Shown here piece by piece: positions 7,848-16,131 of a DNA stretch of 20,100 bases. The stretch comes from Syntrophaceae bacterium (GTDB lineage: Bacteria > Desulfobacterota > Syntrophia > Syntrophales > UBA2210). Every line of letters starts with the position of its first letter. Within the stretch, counting starts at the first letter, position 1. Location of the stretch: the NCBI GenBank assembly GCA_030619435.1, contig JAUXBI010000001.1, forward strand, positions 1 through 20,100, in the 5' to 3' direction. The notes under the pieces are model-generated. The model ran no database searches. It had not been told where the DNA came from and saw only the letters and a program-made list of their open reading frames with translations. A program made the translations under genes and the position numbers.

Positions 7848-9485
7848 TTAGAATTTCCCGATACGGATCTGCTTTAACGCTTCCGGCTTTATATTCCAAA
7901 ACTCAGGCATCATGTTGGTAAAGTTACGCTCCTGTAATCCGGACAGTAACACCGGCACGCTGTGGTTCCCTTCTTCATCAATATGGCAGAGGTAAAATAC
8001 GGTAAAGGGGCCTGTCTCCTTCGATGAAAAGACAAGCCACCGTCCGTTGGGTGACCAGCTGTGCCAGGAGTTCATGACATGGCGATTAGCTGTGAGTTCT
8101 CTGGCGGTGCCGCCCTCGGCGGGAATGATATAGAGGCGGCTGTCAGGCTGCAGGGCCAATCCATTCTTACTCTTGCAAAACACTATCCATTTTCCGTCCG
8201 GCGAATAACGGGGGAAATAGTTACTCATACCATTCCCGCTCGCCCCGGTAATCGGTTCGGAGATGCCCCCTTTGCCGTTGTTGAAGGGAACACGGTACAG
8301 ATCATACTGTATCTGATATTTTTCATTCAGTACCGAAAGGGGTGTGTCATGATCGACATGGCGAAGGGCCTTCTTTACCACCAGCTCTACGAGATTATTA
8401 TTGACGCGTGTCCGGGAGAACGCGATATACTTTCCGTCATGGCTCCAGCCGGGACAGGTCTGAACAAAGGCAGGATCATCGGCGCCGGCAAGAAAATGAA
8501 ATGTATTATCTGACGGCAAATAATAGGAGAGTACCCCTGCGGCGAGAAAAAAAAATTGTGAAAAAGCCGGATCGTTAAGCCTGATAAAAAAAGACTTCTC
8601 TTTTACCGTGGCGATGACATACTTTCCATCGGGCGATACCTTGGGAAAAAATCCAAAAGTTACGGTTGAATTATCTGATCCTTTTAAATCGTTCCAGCTG
8701 ATAATATCCTCGGGGGCCACATTCATGGTTTTTTCCATATGTGCCAGCAGGTAACCCCCTTTGTCTCCCCTATAGTCTATATCCATGCCCATTACTTTAC
8801 CGTCCCGGGAAAAGGAATGACAGTTTCCACATACAGGCATATTCTCAAGCACCACCGGAGGCTTTTCGCAGGACGAAAGGTCCGCCAGCAACCACCGGAA
8901 TAGATCGGGGTGTCTATTGGCAAAAGCAAAGGGAAGAGGCATCTGCAGATACATGATGGGCGCGCCCACGGAATCACCAGAGGTGGCAAAGGAAACCCGT
9001 CCCCTGCCGGCAATTGTGATGCCATCTTCCGTATCTATTCCAAAGACCGAAAGAACCGCTCTTCCGTTGAGAGAATGTTCCTTGATCAATTCCCAGGTCT
9101 TTCGATCCGGGGTCCATGACGTTTCACTGGTGAGATAGTTGACAGTCTGTTCCTCTCCCTTGAAGGTAATCCTTGCCAACCACAGTGATGTACCGGAATC
9201 TGCGTCTTTCCATTTTATTGCCGGTGATGCAATGTCGATGGGGAAAAGGGCGCCGTCAAGAGGATTGGTAATGCGGATCCGGGGATATTCATGTCTGTTA
9301 TTTATAACCAATATGATTTCTTCGATCATCTTGCGGGCTTTGACCGGGTCACCGCCCCCGTGGGATTCTGCCAGGATATACAGGTCATCCCTGAAATCGC
9401 CCTGGTGAAAATAATTTACGGAGGAGCAGGCAATACAAACAAAAATGCCAAAAGTGAGGAAAATGCTTGTCTTTAATCTCATCAT
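7848..9485 (-). CDS. PD40 (TolB-like) beta-propeller lipoprotein with a single CxxCH haem-binding motif
   Basis: The 545-residue product starts at ATG 9485 with AAGGAG 11 bases upstream; a second ATG three bases on is possible. A hydrophobic N-terminus ends in a lipobox-like CIAC with Cys20, so it is probably a lipoprotein. Residues ~70-170 look like an immunoglobulin-like beta domain. CGNCH at residues 219-223 is the canonical c-type haem attachment motif, in the context MPVCGNCHSFSRDGK. At least four PD40 blades follow (FPKVSPDGK, PGWSHDGK, FPRYSPDGK, HSWSPNGR). PD40 propellers bind proteins or glycans in the periplasm. Proteins pairing this motif with PD40 blades exist, but their role is unclear to me. 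Whether haem is attached depends on export and a cytochrome c maturation system not in the window. It lies 53 bp downstream of the nitrilase gene, probably co-transcribed. Confidence 0.85.
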   Translation of the reverse strand: MMRLKTSIFLTFGIFVCIACSSVNYFHQGDFRDDLYILAESHGGGDPVKARKMIEEIILVINNRHEYPRIRITNPLDGALFPIDIASPAIKWKDADSGTSLWLARITFKGEEQTVNYLTSETSWTPDRKTWELIKEHSLNGRAVLSVFGIDTEDGITIAGRGRVSFATSGDSVGAPIMYLQMPLPFAFANRHPDLFRWLLADLSSCEKPPVVLENMPVCGNCHSFSRDGKVMGMDIDYRGDKGGYLLAHMEKTMNVAPEDIISWNDLKGSDNSTVTFGFFPKVSPDGKYVIATVKEKSFFIRLNDPAFSQFFFLAAGVLSYYLPSDNTFHFLAGADDPAFVQTCPGWSHDGKYIAFSRTRVNNNLVELVVKKALRHVDHDTPLSVLNEKYQIQYDLYRVPFNNGKGGISEPITGASGNGMSNYFPRYSPDGKWIVFCKSKNGLALQPDSRLYIIPAEGGTARELTANRHVMNSWHSWSPNGRWLVFSSKETGPFTVFYLCHIDEEGNHSVPVLLSGLQERNFTNMMPEFWNIKPEALKQIRIGKF

Positions 9486-9538
9486 TCCGGTTGATACTCC
9501 TTGTTCAATTTTTTGCTGTTATGGTGAAGACTATATCA

Positions 9539-10345
9539 TCACAACGATTTAACGACAAGCTCGCCATAGCAACCGGGTCTTCTGTCGGCAAAGAGATTGT
9601 TGTAGAAGTTGACTTTCTTATCACGAGCTGCCTTCACATCGATTTCCGCTACCCCTGTCTCTTCCGAATCTTCACCGGCACGACAGAGAACCCCGCCATC
9701 AGGTCCAGTTATCTGACTTCCACCGGTAAAATGGAGTGATTTTCCTTCCCTGCTTTCAGTTCCGGTTCTGTTCGCTGTTATTGCAAAAACATGGTTTTCA
9801 AGGCACCTCGTCTTCATTGCATCCTGGCAGAAGGGCATCACCAGATTCGCTGGATGACAGATTATATCGGCACCCATAAGCGACAGCACGCGCATCGATT
9901 CCGGGAAAAACCAGTCGAAGCATATCATTATTCCCACTTTGCACACGCCCGTGTCATAAACCCTGAATCCCTCATCCCCGGGATCAAACCAGAGCTTTTC
10001 CTCAAGGAAGAGGTGTACCTTCCTGTATCTTCCGATATAACCGTCGGGGGAAACAAGAACAGCCGAGTTGAATATCCTGTTTCCGCTCTTCTCGGCAATA
10101 CCTCCCGCAATAAAAATGCCCTCCTTTTTAGCCACATCACACAACATCCGCGTTGTCTTGCCATGGGGTATCTCTTCGGAAAGGGAGATCGCCTCCTCCT
10201 TTGATGTGAACACATACCCGGTATTGAACAACTCCGGAAGTACCAGGAGGTCTGCATCAGATTTCATGATCAGGCTCCGGGCCAGTCCCAGATTTTTGTC
10301 AACCTCGCCAAACAGCGGTTCGAACTGGACTGCGCCAATCTTCAT
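9539..10345 (-). CDS. Carbon-nitrogen hydrolase (nitrilase superfamily)
   Basis: The product has 268 residues from ATG 10345. This second ATG is chosen over 10351 because GGAG at 10357-10354 sits eight bases before it but only two before the first. It hydrolyses a C-N bond of an amide, carbamoyl or nitrile substrate in the cytoplasm through the superfamily Glu-Lys-Cys triad. All three are visible (numbering from the upstream Met): E40 in LVLPELFNTGY, K111 in RKVHLF and C144 in MICFDWFFPE. The protein is a single domain of typical length, with no glutaminase fusion to NAD synthetase. The WFFPESMRVLSLMGADII context resembles the omega-amidase and N-carbamoyl-amidase branches, but the substrate cannot be read from sequence. 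Confidence 0.9.
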   Translation of the reverse strand: MKIGAVQFEPLFGEVDKNLGLARSLIMKSDADLLVLPELFNTGYVFTSKEEAISLSEEIPHGKTTRMLCDVAKKEGIFIAGGIAEKSGNRIFNSAVLVSPDGYIGRYRKVHLFLEEKLWFDPGDEGFRVYDTGVCKVGIMICFDWFFPESMRVLSLMGADIICHPANLVMPFCQDAMKTRCLENHVFAITANRTGTESREGKSLHFTGGSQITGPDGGVLCRAGEDSEETGVAEIDVKAARDKKVNFYNNLFADRRPGCYGELVVKSL

Positions 10346-10379
10346 CGTCATTACTCCATTCTAATTTTTGTTCCTTTCA

Positions 10380-10411
10380 CTCGAATCCTGGAACCCTTGA
10401 ATCCTTGAACC
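10380..10411. repeat. Tandem octamer repeat, four units
   Basis: Four adjacent 8-bp units (10380-10387, 10388-10395, 10396-10403, 10404-10411) alternate C-T-N-G-A-A-T-C and C-T-N-G-A-A-C-C. On the minus strand they read as a 16-bp unit, GGTTCAAGGATTCAAG, repeated with two mismatches. It lies 35 bp upstream of the nitrilase start, in the gap following the fad terminator. Confidence 0.7.
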
Positions 10412-10457
10412 CTTCTGGTAACTACAACTAATCGGAAGATGATCCCTATTATAAAGC

Positions 10458-10491
10458 AAAAAAGCCATGGTCACAAGTACCATGGCTTTTT
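10458..10491. terminator. Strong bidirectional intrinsic terminator ending the fad operon
   Basis: A perfect 13-bp stem (10459-10471 with 10479-10491) with core AAAGCCATGGT and a 7-base loop has an A-run on one side and a T-run on the other. Read from the minus strand it ends in six T and lies 26 bp past the thiolase stop. Read from the plus strand it also has a short T-run. Confidence 0.9.
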
Positions 10492-10516
10492 CACAGATTA
10501 AATACAATCTTTGTAT

Positions 10517-11704
10517 CTACAGCATCTCATATATGCCGGCAGCTCCCATACCGCCACCGATACACATGGAGACAATTCCCCTCTTTACTTTACGTCTCTT
10601 CATCTCGTGCAGCAACTGGCATGATAGCTTTGCTCCGGTGCACCCCAAAGGATGACCTATGGCAATGGCACCTCCGTTCGGGTTGACCTCACCCTTCCAG
10701 TAACGTTTCTCTATGCCAAGCTCCCTGCAACAGTAGATAGCCTGTGCCGCAAAGGCCTCATTGATCTCAAAGAGATCTATATCTTTGATCTTGAGTCCGG
10801 CAAGTTTGAGGACCTTAGGGATAGCGTAAAGGGGGCCGACACCCATTTCTTCCGGTTTGTTGCCCACTACGGCATAGTGGGTCAGCTTGGCAATCGGGTT
10901 CAACCCGAGTTCATCCGCTTTTTCCGCGGACATGATCATCGTGAAGGCCGCGCCATCCGTCATCTGCGACGAATTTGCCGCGGTCACCGAGCCGCCCTGT
11001 TTGAAGGGGGGTTTCAGCTTTGCCATATTTTCCAGTGTGACAGGCCATCTCACACCGTCGTCCATATCGAACACGGCTGTTTTCTTGACCCACTGGCCAT
11101 CCCTGTCTTTCTGGTATTTCCAGGCATCAATAGGTATTATCTGGTCCTTCCACAATCCCTTCTTGGTCGCCTCATGCGCCCTTCGGTTGCTCTCTAGACC
11201 CATTTTGTCCTGATCTTCACGTGTAATTCCATAATCAGCAGCCACGTTCTCCGCGGTAACTCCCATCGACACATAGGTCATCGGAAGATCTCCCCAGTCG
11301 GGATGAGGGCGGAATATCCAGCCGCCCATCGGTATATGTGACATGCTTTCGCAACCACCGGCTATGATTATATCAGACCATCCTGCTCCGATTTTAGCCG
11401 TTGCGTCGGCGATCGCCTGCAGACCGGAAGAACAAAAACGGTTGACGGTCATCCCCGAAGTGGTTACGGGAAATTCGGCGCCAAGCGCTATAACCCTGCC
11501 GAGATTCATGCCCTGTTCGCCTTCGGGAAATGAGCAACCACAAATCACATCATCAACATCTTCGTGTTTGACCTGTGGAACCTTCTCCATCAATCCCTTC
11601 AGAACCTGAATTCCTATCTCATCTCCTCTGGTCTGGGCAAGTCCTCCCCTCTTGTAACGCCCTCCCGGGCTTCTTACTGTTTCAACAATAACAGCTTCAC
11701 GCAT
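10517..11704 (-). CDS. fadA: Acetyl-CoA acyltransferase (thiolase)
   Basis: The 395-residue product is a standard thiolase. It catalyses thiolytic cleavage of 3-ketoacyl-CoA by CoA, the last step of a beta-oxidation turn. The acyl-accepting Cys91 lies in NRFCSSGLQ, NEAFA at residues 315-319 is conserved, His351 sits in GGAIAIGHPLGCTG, and the second catalytic Cys381 is in SMCIGGGMGAAG. The start is supported by AAGGAGG seven bases before the ATG. It is the last gene of the operon, 69 bp after the FadN-type gene, with a hairpin in the gap and a strong terminator behind it. A biosynthetic acetoacetyl-CoA thiolase is the main alternative; the operon argues for beta-oxidation. Confidence 0.95.
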   Translation of the reverse strand: MREAVIVETVRSPGGRYKRGGLAQTRGDEIGIQVLKGLMEKVPQVKHEDVDDVICGCSFPEGEQGMNLGRVIALGAEFPVTTSGMTVNRFCSSGLQAIADATAKIGAGWSDIIIAGGCESMSHIPMGGWIFRPHPDWGDLPMTYVSMGVTAENVAADYGITREDQDKMGLESNRRAHEATKKGLWKDQIIPIDAWKYQKDRDGQWVKKTAVFDMDDGVRWPVTLENMAKLKPPFKQGGSVTAANSSQMTDGAAFTMIMSAEKADELGLNPIAKLTHYAVVGNKPEEMGVGPLYAIPKVLKLAGLKIKDIDLFEINEAFAAQAIYCCRELGIEKRYWKGEVNPNGGAIAIGHPLGCTGAKLSCQLLHEMKRRKVKRGIVSMCIGGGMGAAGIYEML

Positions 11705-11727
11705 GATAATCCTCCTTATTGTCTAAT

Positions 11728-11761
11728 GCCGTACAGGCTCGCAACAGCGAGGCTGCACGGC
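11728..11761. repeat. Intercistronic hairpin between fadN and fadA
   Basis: The 34 bases form a nearly symmetric stem: GCCGT/ACGGC, CAG/CTG and CTCGC/GCGAG blocks separated by single mismatches, with loop AACA. There is no T-tract, so it is not a simple terminator. It could stabilise or process mRNA, or be a REP-type palindrome. Confidence 0.65.
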
Positions 11762-11773
11762 TAAGCATGTTAA

Positions 11774-14194
11774 TTAGTTACGAAGCGGTCTGCCCTTTGT
11801 AAGCATATGCATGATACGATCCTGTGTCTTCTGCTCACCGGCCAGGCTGAGGAAAGCTTCTCTCTCTCGATCAAGTATCGCATCCTCTGTGACGAATGTA
11901 CCTTCCATACACTGACCACCGGAAAGTACCCATGCGAGTTTCATCGTGACATGCTCGTCATAATCGGACATGTAATTTCCATGTTTCATATTGTACAGAA
12001 CGGCATGCGCTATACCCATCAGACTCTCACCCATAACCGGAATCATGTCCGGTTTTTTCTTCTTGTGAGTTTTTGCCATTCCCAGAACAAGTTCCTTGGC
12101 ATCCCAAATCTGATGATCGCGACTCAGACTTACATTCTCCGTTTTTCTGATGTAACCCAGTTCCATCGCCTCTACCGCACTGGTAGCCACCTTGGCCTGT
12201 CCTATATTCATCAAAACCTTTTCATAGATGGGCTGCATGTTCAAAACCTCAGCAGTACCCTCCGGCAGACCCTCCGTACAGCGCACCATCAACTCCTTAC
12301 AACCACCGCCCGCAGGGATTACACCAACACCCACTTCAACCAGGCCCATATAGGTTTCGCCGCAGGGCTGGCATCTCTGACCATGGATGGATATCTCGCA
12401 ACCGCCACCCAGAGCCATACCCGCCGGAGCGGTTACGACCGGTTTTTCCAGATATTTCATTCTCATGTTGGCGTACTGAAGCTCATAAATCAGTTTGTCA
12501 AGTATATCCCATTCGGCATTCTGAACCGCTATAAGCACCTGGAAAATGTTGGCACCCACAGAGAAGTTCGTGCCATGATTCGCAACCACCATACCCGCGA
12601 AATCCTTTTCCACGATATCACAGCTGTCGTACATCATGCTTATGATGTCGCCATCGATCGCGTTCATCTTGGTATTGAACTCAAGACAGGCCACGCCGTC
12701 GCCTATGTCCACGAGAGAAGCGCCAACATTTTTCTTGATTACCTTGTTCTTCGCTTTAAGATCCGGCAGGAGGATAATTTTGGGATTATCTTCCATCTTC
12801 ACATAATCCTTCTTGTCGAAGTCGTAGTAATATTTGCCGTCTTCCTTCTTTGTGTAGAAGGTCTCACATCCCTTTTTCAACATTTCGGTGATTTTCTTGG
12901 GAATCTTCATCTTCAGCTTCTTCATCACCTCTACGGATTCCTTAATACCAACGGCATCCCATGTTTCGAAGGGGCCCTTCCTGTGGTTGTAGCCCCACTT
13001 CATGGTGTTGTCCACCTGATAGACAGTATCGCATATCTCGGGGATACGGTTTGCCGAATATATGAAGTTCCTGCAGAGATATCCTCTTACGACTTCACCG
13101 GCGATGTCCTTCTCGGAATAGAAAAGTGACTTCAGTTTGTCATCAAAACCACCCTCTGTCTTGCCCGCCTCTTTGACCGATTCATATTTGGGTTTCTTGA
13201 AGGGAACATATTCCATCTTTTTATAATCAAGAGCAAGTTTGACTCTTTTGCCCTTCTCATCCTTCGTCTTCTTGTAGAAACCACCTCTGGTCTTGTTGCC
13301 AAGCCACTTATTCTTCACCATCTTGTCCATGAACTCAGGTGGCTTAAAGGTGTCTATCATCTCATCGTCCGGCACCGCTTCAACGAGATTTTTCATGACA
13401 TGATAACCCGTATCTATGCCGACCAGATCGATCGTTCCACATATCGCTGAGCCGGGTCTGCCGAGAACCTTGGCAATAATGGCATCCAGTTCCGGTATCG
13501 TGAGCCCCTTATCAATCATGGTTTTAACCGCGTTTGATATGTCAAAGACGCCGATACGATTTGCTATAAAGTTGGGAACGTCTTTACAGACAACAACACC
13601 CTTACCGACAACATCTTCGAGAAAATACGTCATGTAATCAACGATTTCCTTCTTTGTCGTTTCGTCAGGTATAAGCTCAACGAGCTTCATGTACCGGGGT
13701 GGATTAAAAAAGTGAACACCGAGAAAACGTTCTTTGTCTTTCTCACTCATATTTGACGAGATCTCTTTAATCGGAATACCAGAGGTATTGGTGGCAATGA
13801 TACAGTCCGGTTTTGTGATCTTTAACACTTTCGCGAAGAGGTCCTGCTTGATTTTTATGTTCTCGACAACTACTTCGAGAAGAAAATCAACATCCTTCAA
13901 GAGATCAAGGTCATCCTCAAGATTGCCTATCGTGATCATCGACGCGAATTTTTTGGAATAGAAGCTCGCCGGTCTTGATTTTACCGTGCCGTTCAACCCG
14001 TTTATCGCGAAACTGTTCCGCCACGCCTTACTTTCCTTCGTAAGACCCTTTTTCAGATCCGCTTCGCTTGGATCAAAGGGAGGTACGATGTCAAGCATCA
14101 CACTCTCAATCCCCGCATTTGCAAGGTGAGCCGCTATTGTAGCGCCCATGACCCCTGCCCCTATAATGGCGGCTTTCTTAATTTTATACGACAT
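11774..14194 (-). CDS. fadN: 3-hydroxyacyl-CoA dehydrogenase / enoyl-CoA hydratase fusion, FadN type
   Basis: The 806-residue two-enzyme protein performs hydration of enoyl-CoA and NAD+-dependent oxidation of the 3-hydroxyacyl-CoA. The dehydrogenase comes first: dinucleotide-binding GAGVMG at residues 12-17, then catalytic positions S138, H161 (HFFNPP), E173 and N212. A second helical dehydrogenase segment and a Lys-rich linker follow (~350-485). The hydratase lies at ~490-720, with oxyanion-hole region GTNFSVGA and both catalytic glutamates, E600 in ALGGGCE and E620 in GLVE. This order, dehydrogenase before hydratase, is that of Bacillus FadN and the reverse of E. coli FadB. The start has AAAGGAGG upstream. 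A C-terminal helical region of ~80 residues completes it. Confidence 0.95.
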   Translation of the reverse strand: MSYKIKKAAIIGAGVMGATIAAHLANAGIESVMLDIVPPFDPSEADLKKGLTKESKAWRNSFAINGLNGTVKSRPASFYSKKFASMITIGNLEDDLDLLKDVDFLLEVVVENIKIKQDLFAKVLKITKPDCIIATNTSGIPIKEISSNMSEKDKERFLGVHFFNPPRYMKLVELIPDETTKKEIVDYMTYFLEDVVGKGVVVCKDVPNFIANRIGVFDISNAVKTMIDKGLTIPELDAIIAKVLGRPGSAICGTIDLVGIDTGYHVMKNLVEAVPDDEMIDTFKPPEFMDKMVKNKWLGNKTRGGFYKKTKDEKGKRVKLALDYKKMEYVPFKKPKYESVKEAGKTEGGFDDKLKSLFYSEKDIAGEVVRGYLCRNFIYSANRIPEICDTVYQVDNTMKWGYNHRKGPFETWDAVGIKESVEVMKKLKMKIPKKITEMLKKGCETFYTKKEDGKYYYDFDKKDYVKMEDNPKIILLPDLKAKNKVIKKNVGASLVDIGDGVACLEFNTKMNAIDGDIISMMYDSCDIVEKDFAGMVVANHGTNFSVGANIFQVLIAVQNAEWDILDKLIYELQYANMRMKYLEKPVVTAPAGMALGGGCEISIHGQRCQPCGETYMGLVEVGVGVIPAGGGCKELMVRCTEGLPEGTAEVLNMQPIYEKVLMNIGQAKVATSAVEAMELGYIRKTENVSLSRDHQIWDAKELVLGMAKTHKKKKPDMIPVMGESLMGIAHAVLYNMKHGNYMSDYDEHVTMKLAWVLSGGQCMEGTFVTEDAILDREREAFLSLAGEQKTQDRIMHMLTKGRPLRN

Positions 14195-14250
14195 GTTAGT
14201 CCTCCTTTATTAGGCATAAAACAAGCGCCTTGATTCACGTTCATTATGTC

Positions 14251-16116
14251 TTAAACCGCAAAAGAATCCTCCAGCATCTCGATGGGGGTCTTATCCGCCA
14301 GTGTAATACATTTGCACCTTCCCTCAATCGTGGGAAGTACGTTACATGCAAAGTACTTCGCCGATGCAATTTTTCCCTGATAGAACGCGGCATCCGCATT
14401 CTCACGCGCAAGAGCGCGCTGTTTTGCCAGGGAATCTTCCGCGCCAACTTCGGCATACAGGGCATCCAGTTTCTCAGAAGCGATAACCGCCCCCTGGATA
14501 AGCTGCCATCCGACAAAAAGATCGCCCATTATCATAAGGTAGGGTCTCGCGTTCAGTACGGGAAGCAATACATTCGAACTTTTGCCCCACTCGGCAAACT
14601 GCATCGCTATGCCGACAGCGGCATTGTAGCCGCTCTCAAGATGCTCTGCATACCCTTTCAATTCCTCGTTCTCCTTGGCCTTCTTAATGTCGGCATCAAT
14701 CAGCCCAAACAGGTTCATAAGATTCATACCCCTGTTCTGGCCCATCTTTCTTCCGACAAAATCGAGTGACTGGATATAGTTCGTACCTTCGTAGAGACAG
14801 GCAATCTTAGCGTCTCTCAGATACTGCTCCATCGGATACTCCTGGATATAACCATATCCACCGTATACATCGATACCGAGGGAGCAGATCTCACAGGCCT
14901 TGTCGGAGCAGTATGCCTTGATAACGGGTGTCAGGATTTCGATGAACCCGTCCCATTTTTCCTTTTCAGCCTTGTCCGTTACGACCTCCGCCTTATCGAT
15001 GCAGTAGCCGACGAAATAGTTCATCGCCCGCATGCCCTCCACATGAGATTTCATCCAGAGGAGAGATCGTCTGATATCCGGGTGCTGGATAATGGACACC
15101 GCCTTCGCATCGGGAATCATCATCTCCATAATGTGTCTGCTCTGAACCCTCTCTTTGGAATACTGAACGGCATGTTCCAGAGATGCGGACGCATGTCCGA
15201 GACCCTGCATTCCCACTTCGAGCCTGGCCTCGTTCATCATCTCGAACATGATCTTCATGCCGGCGCGTTCCTTACCCAGGAGATAGCCGATACATTTCCC
15301 GTTTTCACCAAAGTTCAGAGTAGCGGTTACGGACGCCTTGATCCCCATCTTGTGCTCAATACCGCCCGTGATGACATCATTGGATTCACCCGCGCTTCCA
15401 TCTTCATTCACCTTAAACTTGGGAACGATGAAGATGGAAATTCCGCCTGTCCCCGGAGGATCTCCTTCTATCCTGGCAAGCACCGGATGGATGATGTTGG
15501 AATAAAGATCACTGTCACCGGAAGAAATAAAGGACTTTGTACCCTCTATACTGAAGGTTCCGTCGGGCAGTCTCTTCGCGATCGCCCTCGTGGCTCCCAC
15601 ATCACTACCCGCACCCGGCTCTGTCAGGCACATGGTGCCACCCCATTCTCCAGAAAACATCTTGTACATGTAGGTGTTCTTCTGTTCTTCCGTACCGTAT
15701 TCCGCGATCAGCTTGGCTGCCCCCCCCGTCAGCCCCGGGTACATCATAAATGCGAAATTTGCCGCGCCAAACAGTTCCTGACAGGCGCTCCACACACAGA
15801 GCGGCAGGTTCTGTCCTCCAACTTCCGGGGTTGCAGGTGCACAGTTCCAGCCCGCCTCGTTAAACTTCTTGAGAGCGTCGTGGATACAGGATGGAACGGT
15901 AACTTTCCCGTCTGCAAAAACAGCCCCTTCCCTGTCGCCAACATCGTAGGTAGGAAGAATGACGTCCACAGCCATCTTCTCCGCCTCAGTCAGCATCATG
16001 TCAACCACTTCCTGCGAGTAGTCCTCATACTTCTCGGCAGCGAAAAGGTCCTCAATGCCCAGCTGCTCAAACAAAATGAACCTCTGGTCCCTCATGTTAA
16101 CCAATGTATTTCCCAT
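14251..16116 (-). CDS. fadE: Acyl-CoA dehydrogenase, FadE type with extended C-terminus
   Basis: The 621-residue FAD enzyme oxidises acyl-CoA to trans-2-enoyl-CoA and passes electrons to ETF. It is longer than the ~380-residue classical enzymes. An N-terminal extension precedes the helical domain, the middle beta domain shows CLTEPGAGSDVG and GTKSFISSG, and the C-terminal helical domain has the catalytic base Glu443 in LYEGTNYIQSLD. About 150 further residues form the extra C-terminal domain of the ~600-residue family (as in Bacillus FadE). The GAGGAGG ribosome site overlaps the TetR stop codon, so translation is coupled to the regulator. No signal peptide or membrane helix is seen. Chain-length specificity cannot be read. 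Confidence 0.95.
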   Translation of the reverse strand: MGNTLVNMRDQRFILFEQLGIEDLFAAEKYEDYSQEVVDMMLTEAEKMAVDVILPTYDVGDREGAVFADGKVTVPSCIHDALKKFNEAGWNCAPATPEVGGQNLPLCVWSACQELFGAANFAFMMYPGLTGGAAKLIAEYGTEEQKNTYMYKMFSGEWGGTMCLTEPGAGSDVGATRAIAKRLPDGTFSIEGTKSFISSGDSDLYSNIIHPVLARIEGDPPGTGGISIFIVPKFKVNEDGSAGESNDVITGGIEHKMGIKASVTATLNFGENGKCIGYLLGKERAGMKIMFEMMNEARLEVGMQGLGHASASLEHAVQYSKERVQSRHIMEMMIPDAKAVSIIQHPDIRRSLLWMKSHVEGMRAMNYFVGYCIDKAEVVTDKAEKEKWDGFIEILTPVIKAYCSDKACEICSLGIDVYGGYGYIQEYPMEQYLRDAKIACLYEGTNYIQSLDFVGRKMGQNRGMNLMNLFGLIDADIKKAKENEELKGYAEHLESGYNAAVGIAMQFAEWGKSSNVLLPVLNARPYLMIMGDLFVGWQLIQGAVIASEKLDALYAEVGAEDSLAKQRALARENADAAFYQGKIASAKYFACNVLPTIEGRCKCITLADKTPIEMLEDSFAV

Positions 16117-16131
16117 AACCCTGCAACCTCC

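Noticed and set aside
11807..13129. Open frame of 440 codons on the plus strand, antisense to fadN
   Set aside because: It lies wholly inside the well-supported fadN gene. Its product is His/Arg/Leu-rich with no domain, as expected from reading a biased coding strand in reverse.
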